In this document: piece after piece, positions 49,171-61,047 of the stretch
Numbering within the stretch: position 1 is the first letter of the stretch
Layout: the number at the start of each line of letters is the position of its first letter
Source: Chytridium lagenaria
Lineage: Eukaryota > Chytridiomycota > Chytridiomycetes > Chytridiales > Chytridiaceae
DNA length: 61,047 nucleotides
NCBI GenBank assembly: GCA_025449115.1
Contig: JAHLKC010000189.1
Span: 1 to 61,047, forward strand
Reading direction: 5' to 3'
Notes under the pieces: generated by a model
What the model was told of the DNA's origin: nothing
Databases searched by the model: none
What the model saw: only the letters and a program-made list of their open reading frames with translations
Program-made: the position numbers and the translations under genes

Positions 49171-52123
49171 CTACATGCTCAACGCATACATCCTGTTTGC
49201 CTTTTTCAGCAGATACCCCTGATTGTTGAGAGAATCCAGCATATCTCCAAACTTATCCACCTTCAACCCCATTTCTTTACACAATAAGTATAGTTTTGGA
49301 ACCGCCCTTACCTTTCGCTATTGTTAAAAGCTTTAAAGTACGTTAGTAAGCGTTTTATATACAGCATGCTATATATACCTCATTGTACGTAAACTGACTA
49401 CACCCCGACTGCTCCGCCCGTTGACTCAACCCCGCAATAAATCGTTTCGGGTCTCCCTTCCTACTCATCCCCGTGCCTTTCCACAAAAATGAGTACTCCA
49501 TTCCCACTCAAAATCCAAATACCATTCTGGACCGTTGAAAATCAACATCCCCAAACTCATTCTCAAACGTTCCCCAAAGACAAGACTTCATGATAAAGAT
49601 CACGTCCTCGGCATCTTCCTTGGTCACTTTTTGACGGAGCTCGGAACGCGCACGGGCTTCGGAGAGACGGATCAGGGACTCAAGTTGCGCGTGGTGATGG
49701 GGTTTCCATCTCCGGAACGATGGGTCCTTTGAAAATAATAAAGGTGTTGGTCTCAAACTATAAATATCTGGAATACGCACTTTCGAAGATTCAAATAGAA
49801 TTCTTGAAGCGCGACCGCAGCTTCTGGCGTCAATCTGCAAAGAGTTCAGCATCTCCAATTTTACAAAAAACCACGATAGACTTACACAGGATCTACATAT
49901 TTCCTCGCATAAGCAATATACTTTCTCAGTAACGAATGCGGAACCGGTCAAACTCCTCCCAGCCCCCAACCTCAATCTCCCTAAAAGATCTTCCCTTCAT
50001 TTCCGTTCTCATTATGATGATGAAAACACGTTTTCCCTTCGGCCACTTTCTTATTGGAATGAAGCTGAAAACACATCAGTTAAGTGAATGACGAAAGACA
50101 AAAAACCTTGACAATGTGTTCTGACAGAAACAAATCCATATTTTCGTTGGGTTTATCGAGGAGAATGAAAATAAGGTCGAACCGAGAAAGTAACGCGCTG
50201 TTCATTTTCAGGTTCTCCGAAACGGTTTTGGCTTTACTATAGAAAAAGTGATTATCGAAAGAAAAATAAGGTACTTGTAATGCCCTCCTACGGGGTTGCC
50301 GCTGCAATCACACTCGCCCTCGCGGAAGCGTACACACAATCCCCGCCTTTCGCAATACTATCGACTGCTGTTCCATAGCCTCCAACAACGCATGATACTC
50401 TGTAATCTTATCAAACTCATCAATGCAACAGACACCTTTATCACCAAGCACCAACGCTCCAGCCTCCAACGCCGTGTCGCCTGTATCCCCATCTTTGCAG
50501 ATGGTGACGGTGAGACCGCTTGTGGTGGCGGTGTTGCCGCAGACGTAGACGCCGCGTGGGGCGACTTTGGTAGTGGCGGAGAGCATTTGGGATTTGCCTA
50601 GACCGGGATCGCCTTTTTAAAGGCGGTTAGATTTGCGTGAAGGAATGATCTTACCAACGATAAGGACGTGGGGGTTGGAGCGGATGGTTAAAGATTTGTT
50701 GTCATCGGAACTTCGATTGCGACCACCAAAGAGAGTAAGGAGAATGCCAGCTGCATTAATGTTAATCATTGGAAAACAAAGGATGAACCTTTTACGAGTT
50801 CGTGCCCGAATATGGTTGGACATAACGAGTTCACCAACAACCGAAAAATGTTCTCCTGATCTTCATGAATCTTTCGAATCCCGTACAAATCCTTTCTTGA
50901 AAACTGCACAAAATCTTTTGAAGTGGTGCATCCGCCTCTTCAGAGCCTTCCCCCACATCCGCCGATTTCGCTGAAGCCTTAATAAGGGAATTTGCTGATA
51001 TATACAACGAGTACATGGATGTCGTTTTCGACGATTTCATTTTGCCTGACATATTGTTAGATGAATAGGGTTTCTTGGAAGGTGTACCTTCTTCTATAGC
51101 GAGCGCTTGAACTATACCTGTAACGCAGACACGTCCCGGGCACAACATTATCCACAAGATCATCCATCATCTCACATTCAACCGTTCGCGGGATCCGTCC
51201 AGAATCAAACTGATCATCAGCAAGTTTCTCTTGAATCCTACACAAAAAAAAATTAGGGTCCCATTTCCTCTACGATATCATCAAATACCTTATCCTCTGC
51301 CAATCCACTGCGACTGTTCCATTCCCTGAAAGAATCGGCTGAAACATTTTCCCACGACACGAGATGATCACGCATCGTTTTGGGGCTGAATGCTTGCCAT
51401 CTGCTAGCTCTTCCTCGAATTGACGTTGGCAGGTTTGACATTGAAAAACCATCCTTGTGATCATGGGTTTGATTGATGATACTCGTACGATCGTACCCTT
51501 CACCGATATAAACCGTCCTAAGTGATATGAGATATCCCACACATTAATAATATTTTTACCTATCAAGTTGGCTTTTAAAGCTTTCAACGGCGTGATCACA
51601 TCATACTCGAGAAGCCGAACTGACTTTTTCCGTTTTACAAGATGCGCTTCCCAGTTTTCTTCAGCGAGTGCCTGGACTTCGTTTAACTTCGTAAAGAAAC
51701 TATAATAAATACGTACAGCGACAGCCGCTAAAGCGATGCTATTGAAAAAAGTCTGCGGTCTCGTCACCAAATCCTCAACGAGCCCATCAAACCCGCAAAA
51801 CCGTTTTAGGTGTTGATAATTCAGTAAAATGATATCCCCATTCAGATCTTGATCCTTTTTCATGCATCAATGGAAAGTTTTTGAAGGGCATGTACCTTTG
51901 TGCTGTATTTTGAAAAGTATTCTTTGGCGGCTTTGATGAGAGGGATGAGGTCATGGTTGTCTCTGTACTCTAGGATAACGACGGGGTTTAGAATGATGTG
52001 AGGTGAGCGAGATGCTTTACCCTCTTGAAAGTAGAGAGACCAGTCTGGGTATGGGCAGTGAGGCTTGATCCGCTTTGGTTGCCTTTGCGTTGACGGTGGC
52101 TGAGGTGTTGGTCTCTTTAGCAT
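49171..52123 (-). CDS. MCM8: DNA helicase MCM8
   Basis: The start at 52123 reads [20 protein letters not shown]. The MCM8 N-terminal domain follows ([29 protein letters not shown]). An OB/zinc part reads [24 protein letters not shown] and [19 protein letters not shown]. The AAA+ core has Walker [12 protein letters not shown], then [37 protein letters not shown] (Walker B), EAMEQQSI, and the arginine finger [18 protein letters not shown]. The end is [18 protein letters not shown] and a winged helix ([20 protein letters not shown]). The [13 protein letters not shown] wording separates MCM8 from MCM2-7. MCM8 works with MCM9 in homologous recombination. The conserved Walker A lies across an intron near 50612-50652. 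Several small exons make inner boundaries approximate. Confidence 0.9.
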
Positions 52124-52737
52124 GGAGTGATACTTCTTTCGGACAAATCGTTATTGGACATTTGTCACTGGCTTTGCCATCATTCGAACAACGCGCTCTG
52201 ATCCTTCAAAAAAAGTCTACTCAGTGGAAGACCCGCTCCATATCCCACTGGACATCGAAAGTATCTACCTCACCGTCAACACATAATCTGGATACACTGA
52301 AACGTTAAAGTTAAACCAACCCCATTTTTTAACCCCCGAAAAGCATGTAAGCAACGTGTGTGTTAACCAAATTTCAACTTGACCAATGGCTTTTTGCAAT
52401 ATATAACACCGAAAATTCATCTAACGGCCTATTTGTTGCCGTCTCATCATTACTGCAGTGACTTTTTCTGACCTGAAAACATAAGCTGCCACTTGCTTCC
52501 GTATATGCATTGCTCTCAGAAGGTATCCTTTCCATCTTTGCCTTGCTTAAAACCACGCACTATTCTTCCTACTCCTCAGTGGCTTAATTCTTCTTCACTT
52601 TGATGGTTAATGGACTAAGATAGAGTTAACTTTGAGGATTGGGAAGTTAACTGTAAAAATGTATAAAACCAGCTAAAATAGATATTGTTCATATATTTAC
52701 ATTCCACATAATCATTAATCACAAATAGGCTATTACA
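52124..52737. other. Intergenic region upstream of MCM8
   Basis: About 610 AT-rich bases between the MCM8 start and the 3' end of the VWD-like gene. Short open frames at 52075-52308 and 52374-52556 have no family features. No gene is supported. Confidence 0.4.
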
Positions 52738-54448
52738 TTAAAACTTGAAGTTCCAGTTGCCCAAGTTTGGCATCACAGCCGGCTGCGCGCCTTGCTGAGC
52801 AGGCATCTGGAAAGCCGGCATCTGGGAGCCGCCCAAGCCGGAGCCTGAGCGGCAGGAGCCTTGCCACGCACCACCCTGAGCAGCAGGCACCTGCAACGCC
52901 GGCATCTGGAAAGCAGGAGCCTGAGACGCTGGCATCTGGAACGCGGGAGCCTGTGGGGCTTGAAACGCCGGGGTGTTGAAGGTAGGAATCTGAATGTTTC
53001 CAACAGCCGCAGCGCGTCACCTTGAATTTTGGAGGCAATGTCGGTGGATTTGTTGATGAGCTGGGTTGCGGCGGTGACGTCGGCAGTGAACTCGGCGAGG
53101 GTGGCGGCTTTGGCGGCACAGGTTGCGGCGAGGGTGCGTTGAGCGTTGGTACAATGTTTCTGTCACCCGTGTTTGCAACGTCCACAGTGCAAGCGCCAAT
53201 GATAAAGTTGATGTCAATGTTGGCGGCACACCAGCTGTCAAAGGAGCGGAGGGACTCGCAGAACGATTTAGCGAGGGTGGCGTCAATAGCGGCTGTGTGG
53301 CGGTGACCTTTGTGCTGTCTTCAGCGTAGGCAAGGGCGGACGCGATAAATCGTTCACGACAGAGGTGGCGGGGACGGGGATGTCGACAGAGTGAAACCAC
53401 CGGGTTTAAGAGGGTCCACACCGTCAGTGGAGGGAGGGGCGGCACCACCGAGAGCCGGGATCTTGCAGGTGCTGGTGGTAGGAGGAACGGGGATGGAGAT
53501 GGCGAGACCCTTTCCAGTGGTGAAGATGTTCTCATGGTTGGAAACAGCAAAGTTGGCAGGGGTGGGGACGTCGTCACCAACTTTGTTGTTGTACGAACCG
53601 CAAAGACCGTCAGTCTTGCCCATGTGAGTGCCGCGACGGTGATGGACGCGTCCATGTAGTAGACGCCGTTCCACGGGTAGATGCTGACAGTGATTCTGCT
53701 GCCATCGGAGATGGCGATACGGTACTGGTTGGCGGCGCTGTTGGCTGTGGCGGAGATTCCGTCCGTCTTGGAAGTCAAGGAGCTCAAGGCGAGACGGTTC
53801 TTGGTGCCTGCAGCGGCGGTCAGCGTGATGACGGAGGAGCCGTACTGGATGCGATGGCAGTGTTGCAGGTGACTCTGTTTGCGCACTAAAAGAAAGCATA
53901 AGTATTGGAAAGCACAAAAGACGGTAATAACTCACAGTCCTCTGGTCTGCCTGAACGACGAGGGTCGGGGTCCTGAGAAGGTAAAAGACACCCTGTCCCT
54001 GGAAGTCGTAGTACCTCCCGTCAAAAGTCTTGTAGTGGGGTCACCGTGAGAGTAACATTCAGCGCTGGGGTTGCTTCCTGTCACGCAACCGTATCCTTGC
54101 AAGGTGCGAACCAGAACCAGGAGCAAAGACTGGCATTGAGTGTGTACGAAGTAGTCTTGGCGTCACCACCGCCAATGAGACGGACCTTTCTAGGGGTCTG
54201 CCAGTCAGAAGGAGTAAACTTGAACGAGCAGTCGGTGAGCTTGAGACCGGGAGCGTCGAGGTAGATAGTTGCAGCTGACGTGGGTGCAGGCAAGACGGAC
54301 AGAGACTTCAGCGCCTACGTTTCCGTCCTCAATGGTCAAAGACTTTGTGTCAAAGACAATGTGTTGAGACTGGCGAGCGACAAGGGAAGTAGGTGCTGAA
54401 AGCACGGACCTGGGCGAGAGCAACGATGAGAGCGAATGACTTGAGCAT
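52738..54448 (-). CDS. Secreted protein with von Willebrand factor D-like domain and repeat tail
   Basis: A signal peptide is seen at the start (MLKSFALIVALAQVRAF). A beta-rich segment follows (HIVFDTKSLTIEDGNVGAEV, LKLTDCSFKFTPSDWQTPRK). The VWD-like block reads YGCVTGSNPSAECYSHGDP then RYYDFQGQGVFYLL, next CANRVTCNTAIA and YGSSVITLTAAAGTKNR. It closes with WARTDGLCGSYNNKVGDDVP. The Cys-rich part FCESLRSFDSWCAANIDINF and ACTVDVANTGDRN follows. The C-terminal tail repeats QAPAFQMPA-type motifs (about 52740-52960). VWD domains mediate disulfide-linked assembly and adhesion outside the cell. Frame breaks near 54330-54390, 54035, 53845 and in 53000-53350 look like missing bases. I infer a role in the cell wall, cyst wall or zoospore adhesion from the signal peptide and domain type. 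Confidence 0.72.
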
Positions 54449-55094
54449 GGCGAAAGAAGTAAATTATAGTACAGATTAAAGTCTAGTATATGTACACTAG
54501 TAAATAGAGGAAGTGTTGCTTGACTTTGGAATGCCAATGCGTCGTTTTATACTTCGAACGAACTTCATTTCTTGAAGGTGATCGCTTCAGCGGCGTGTCC
54601 AAGCAAAAAGTTCATTGGTCTTCAGTAGGAAGAGTAAGCATTCGCGTCGTAAGGCGTACAGAAATTTCGATTGGTTATGCGCGGTCCTTAATCTTATGTG
54701 AAACGGAATATTGAATCCTCCCCGTTCATCAATAAAGCGTTTCAGCTCACGACCGTGATGATAACGACCAATGGATTTCAAAATGGACTATCAACAGTGG
54801 TGTTCTGCGTGGAAGTGTCTAAAATGCAATGCGCCTCCATCATCTCTGATGCCGAATGTTGATTTGTAGTGTAAAGATGGTATTATGTTTATTGTTGCAC
54901 TGATAAAAAAAAAGAACTTTGAAAAAAAACTTTAAAACTTGCCGTCGTAAACAATTGGTTCAACACTATTGTTGTTTATGTATGAGAATAATTACCAAAA
55001 TTTGGAGCTCGCCTATAAAACAGAACGTTTACCTCTAAAATATCATTCACAATTCTCATCCCCACCTTTAGAAAACACTTCTACATCTCTCAAC
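54449..55094. promoter_or_regulatory. Divergent region between two secreted-protein genes
   Basis: About 650 bases between head-to-head starts of the VWD-like and Gly-Asn repeat proteins. TATAAAA-like signals lie at about 55013 (CCTATAAAAC, 80 bases before the ATG at 55095) and, on the minus strand, near 54545 (ATAAAACG). This supports a pair of possibly co-regulated, strongly expressed genes. No gene was found inside. Confidence 0.45.
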
Positions 55095-55908
55095 ATGCTT
55101 TCACCGCCGTCGCCACTCTCTCCTCGCCCTCAGCGCCTCCCGCCCTCCCCCAAACAGCAGCAACTCCATCAACTTGCCGGCAACGTCGGGGGTCTACAAC
55201 AATTCCAAGCCTCCATCGCCGGCAACGCCGCCAAAGGTCTTCAAGTCAACCAAATCGCCATGCAAGGCAACACCGCCAACACCCAAAACGCTGCTCTGGC
55301 ATCCGGCAACACCGCCATCACCCAAGGCAACAGCATTTTGCTCTCGGCAACACAGCGGCACCCAGAACATTGCTGCAGGCGTGCAAGGAAACACGGCATT
55401 CACTCAAGCCAACCAGGCCGTTTCAGGGAACGCGACAAACCAGAACCTCAACGGTGCGGTCGTTGGAACGTTGCAGCGGCACAGTCCAACAACGTGTTGT
55501 TCAACCAAAATGCTGGTGTAAACCAGTTCAGCACGGGCGCAATCGGAAACAACCTCGCCGTGAACCAGGGCAACACTGTCGCGTTCCAAGGTAACCAGGC
55601 CGTCAACCAGCCAACACCGGCTCCATCCTTGGCAACGTTGCCGCGCTCGGTCAACAGAACACAGTCAACGCTCTTGGAAACGCTGCAACCAACCAGCAGA
55701 ACATGTTTGGTATTGGATCCAACATTGCGGGTGTTCAGGCGAACGGGATCAACGCTGCTGGAAACGTTGGTGTCAACAACCAGTTGACTGGCGCGTCATT
55801 GTTGGGAACGGTGCAAGCCTTGCGCAGAGCAATGGAATGAACTTTGTGTCAAACTTGGGAGCTGTTCAGGGTTTCCAAGTTGATGTGAGCAAGAACATTG
55901 TGGCTTAA
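55095..55908 (+). CDS. Secreted Gly/Asn/Gln/Ala repeat protein (beta-solenoid or amyloid-like)
   Basis: The N-terminus, read with an apparent missing base near 55102, gives a signal-peptide-like MLS-TAVATLSL-ALSAS. In the uncorrected frame it is proline-rich (MLSPPSPLSPRPQRL). The body is an array of short degenerate units with 'GN-x-A' and 'NQGN' themes: LQVNQIAMQGNTANTQNAAL, ASGNTAITQGNSILL, GVQGNTAFTQANQAVSGNAT, AVNQGNTVAFQGNQAVNQ, GNAATNQQNMFGIGSNIAGV. The end is NLGAVQGFQVDVSKNIVA at 55908. There are no introns and almost no charged residues. Such spacing (Asn/Gln and Gly with alternating small hydrophobics) is typical of beta-solenoid or curli-like fibrous proteins. I do not know a named family. 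Frame breaks are apparent near 55345, 55465, 55615 and 55795. Confidence 0.6.
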
Positions 55909-56347
55909 GTTTGTCTTTGCTTGCTGCACTGTTTGTTTTTTAATTTCCCTTGCTTTGATATGAATTGTTTCATGTAATCTTTTTGTGTGTGTATAGTCGG
56001 GTATAAATTGTCAACTTTAATAATAGTCATTATACTCTATCTACTCTCTCTTCTACACTTTGACATACCTAATAAATAGGTGATTGTTGATTCAGTTCAA
56101 CCATTATGTACGTACAGGTGAAGTTGACAAACTAGGTAACAAGGAAATTATAATATAATATTGAATTGTCTTTTTCTTCTTCTTTTCAGGTATCCACGAC
56201 AGTGTTACACTGACTGCATGCGTAGAACAAGGCTTGACGACTATATATATGTAATAAATATTTACTGGTGTATCCTTGTATAACCTCAAGCGAATATATC
56301 CAACTATATATATTTACTTGCTCGTCATCACCAGTCACTCTCTCCAA
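55909..56347. other. AT-rich intergenic region
   Basis: Spacer of about 440 bases with TATATATATA stretches (about 56240-56250 and 56298-56310) just before the next gene. No gene was seen. Confidence 0.35.
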
Positions 56348-56997
56348 ATGTCCCTTCCAACGACCGTCATCTCTGGTTATGGGTATATTGGAGCGTAAGT
56401 ATCAGGATAATTTATATCCGATAGCCATTCCATCCCATTCTATTTCATTCCATCCCATTCATTCTTCGATTCACTTACTTTTATACTCAAAAGGTGTTAT
56501 GCTGATACTCCAAACACTGGAGACCTTCCTGACCCAAGGTGCGCTGCTACCATCGTCGGTGGTGGGTGCGCTGTAAGGTCTCTGGACGCTGGTATCGCCA
56601 TCTGCAACTCATTGTCACAGTGCACATCCATCGTGTGGTGAGCGTCGATCTCCTGAACTTTTTTTTTTTGGACCAGAAAACGGTGTCTTTAAAAGGGGCT
56701 GGGTGTGCAAGTTGGATGCATTCCGTCAGAATCACCGCTTTTCCCTTCCTTTAAATGCATCGTAATAGCTGCGTGTTCCAATGAAACCTATTTCTGTTTC
56801 CCACATCTGGTTTTATTAAACTTTTTCATGTAGTTGGAATAAGCAGGCGTTTCCTACGAGCACCGATTGCTACCTCTTTAGCAATCCCCTCACCCTCCCC
56901 CAACCGCAACTGACTAATGGATTTCCTCAACAGATAGGATGGGTCAAATGTGAGTTTTTTTTTGTCTTTGCCAGTCAACGTTCCAGCTGTTTACTTT

Positions 56998-57032
<35 letters not shown>

Positions 57033-58292
57033 GTCTCTCAATTATTAGATATGGGCACATGAGCGTCGCTGCTACGTTTAGTTCTATATTTGACGTTTCT
57101 TACCACCCATCATTCTATCTGTTCTGTCTCAATTTCATTTCCATTCTCGTTTCCATGCTTTCTCTCACTCTTTTTCTTTCAGACGGCGTTACCGCCACTG
57201 TTCGTGGATCTCCCACCGTAATTCCATTCCCACCTCCCCCACCTGCTCCAATTCCACCCCCAAGACCTTCTCCTTCTCCTTCTCCTTCACCGTCCCCTCG
57301 TCCACAGCAACCAAGTTCCAACCCACCACCGGAGGATCCATCACCATCCGACGCGTCCCCTCCTCCGCAGCCGGACCAAACGTCCACTGACCAGGCTTCC
57401 ACAACTACAAGTGGAGAATCTACAAGGTAATCTCAACTTTATCCACCGTTCAACACGTAAACCTGATCACTAAACTTCTCATTCCTTACTAGGTCTACCA
57501 CCCTCTCAACCCTTCCTAACTCTCTTCCCTCACCCTTTCCCATCGACGTCCCAACTTTCATCCCAACCGACATGCCCACTGACCCCCCCTCCCTTCTAAA
57601 CCCCACCTCCGTCCCCACCATCCCCTCCCTCCCATCTTCTACTCCATCCACATCATCCTCTTCCACCACCCCAATCATCGCCTGGCTCCATCACAGGCGT
57701 TTTCGCCCTCCTCGGCGCCGCCTTCCTCATCGTCTTTATCCGTCGTCGCGGAAAGCATCCACCAAATGACGTCAAACTCGCTCCACCCACACTCCATCCC
57801 CAATCTGATCAAGACGATGGATTTGCAACGAAACCTTCGCCACCAACACCTGTTGTCGTCCCGCTTGTCCCGCCTCCTAGGAGAGTCATTGTGGAACGTG
57901 GGGATGTGTATGTGGGTGAGAAGGGGGTCGGGAATAGTGCGTACCCGGGAACGAATCTGATTGAGAGGAACGCGGGGACGGGGAGTTACATGGGATCGTC
58001 AAAATCTCTGGAAGCTCATGCTGGAAGTTTTGTGAATGCCGGTCATCAAGGCTACAACGGCCACGCCTACGCCGGTGACAACATGTATACGTCAAACAAT
58101 GTCTCTAGACCTACTCTTTATCCAAACGAGAAAACCGCCACACCTCTCGAGTTAGGGGCATCTTCTTCTTTGCAGAAATCTATGGTTGTTGTTGAGAATA
58201 GAGAGGAGAAGGTGATGTGGAATGGGGCTGGGGCCGGGGCGGCAAGTAAGAGTGATGCAGCTGATATGCCACCGCCGCCTTATATGGGGTAG
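56348..58292 (+). CDS. Single-pass surface protein: Cys-rich ectodomain, Pro/Ser/Thr stalk, PPxY tail
   Basis: Exon 1 (ATG 56348) reads MSLPTTVISGYGYIGA. Exon 2 is Cys-rich (CYADTPNTGDLPDPRCAATI, GGGCAV, AICNSLSQCTSIV). Exon 3 (about 56832-56950) reads NKQAFPTSTDCYLFSNPLTL. A poly-T-containing intron follows. Exon 4 (about 57182-57425) is proline-rich (PPPPPAPIPPPRPSPSPSPS). Exon 5 is Ser/Thr/Pro-rich, and after an apparent missing base near 57680 it enters a membrane helix SITGVFALLGAAFLIVFI with a basic stop-transfer RRRGK. The cytoplasmic tail ends PPPPYMG, a PPxY WW-binding motif. The architecture resembles WSC/mucin-like wall-stress sensors. No signal peptide is clear in exon 1, so an upstream exon may be missing. 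Known family: none named. Confidence 0.62.
57001..57031 (+). repeat. 31-nt poly(T) tract inside an intron
   Basis: An uninterrupted run of 31 T lies in the intron between the Cys-rich and Pro-rich exons of the surface protein gene. It is about 150 bases before the acceptor (TCTTTCAG at about 57174-57181). It is far longer than other T-runs in the window and its exact length is unreliable in sequencing. Confidence 0.9.
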
Positions 58293-58508
58293 GACTGTTA
58301 AAGCTCAAAATATTACTTTTAGAATAATACATGATAGACATTTTATGTTTTTTTGATAACGAAATGCGGCCATGTATTATTTTTTCCTTTCGCTCGGAGT
58401 CTGTTGAAGAATATAGAAACATCTCCGTCTCAAAAAATCAAATTAAAAGAATAAGTGTCAAGGTCAAAAAATATTACTCTTGTCCGAATCAACTGAACTC
58501 ACCCCATC

Positions 58509-61047
<2,539 letters not shown>

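Noticed and set aside
56996..57430. Coding sequence starting with a run of phenylalanine at the poly(T) tract
   Set aside because: The run is in an intron with an acceptor at about 57181. A poly-Phe start is an artefact of translating the T-tract.

Overview
This window comes from a nuclear genome with dense genes, many short GT-AG introns (mostly about 40 to 150 nt) and flagellar genes next to fungal-type genes. The best fit is a zoosporic (chytrid-grade) fungus. Two genes needed for motile cilia (DRC1 and DNAAF11/LRRC6), a BRCC36-type deubiquitinase, MCM8 and a TRPV-like channel are present. All of these are scarce or absent in Dikarya. The placement is inference from gene content.

Layout. 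1-2.1 kb: decayed 3' end of a Ty3/gypsy chromovirus-type retrotransposon and a probable LTR. 2.8-11.4 kb: an uncharacterised gene and two large F-box proteins placed tail to tail. 11.6-17.3 kb: minus-strand block with a small proline-rich protein, an Ima1/TMEM201-like membrane protein and DRC1. 17.8-20.9 kb: ACSS3/PrpE-type short-chain acyl-CoA synthetase. 21.4-25.8 kb: an unrecognised gene built from seven nearly identical 222-nt exons, each with its intron, flanked by diverged copies. This is the most unusual object in the window. 27.8-33.9 kb: a small mitochondrial-type coiled-coil protein, SNU13, NFS1, cytochrome c and elongin C. 34.1-41.1 kb: kinetochore DSN1, a TRPV-like channel with ankyrin repeats, and mitoribosomal mS38. 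41.8-45.9 kb: a Gi-like G-alpha subunit and a coiled-coil protein. 46.1-52.1 kb: DNAAF11, BRCC36 and MCM8, all on the minus strand. 52.7-58.3 kb: a cell-surface cluster with a secreted VWD-like protein, a secreted Gly-Asn repeat protein and a single-pass proline-rich membrane protein. 58.5 kb to the end: MCM4, cut by the window edge.

A caution applies throughout. Nearly every conserved gene contains single-base gaps, usually in short runs of one base, that break the frame inside invariant motifs (for example the MCM4 Walker A, the acyl-CoA synthetase P-loop, and G-alpha beside its strongest motifs). The simplest reading is uncorrected deletion errors in the assembly rather than wholesale pseudogenisation. 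Gene models below are therefore described as loci spanning several frames.
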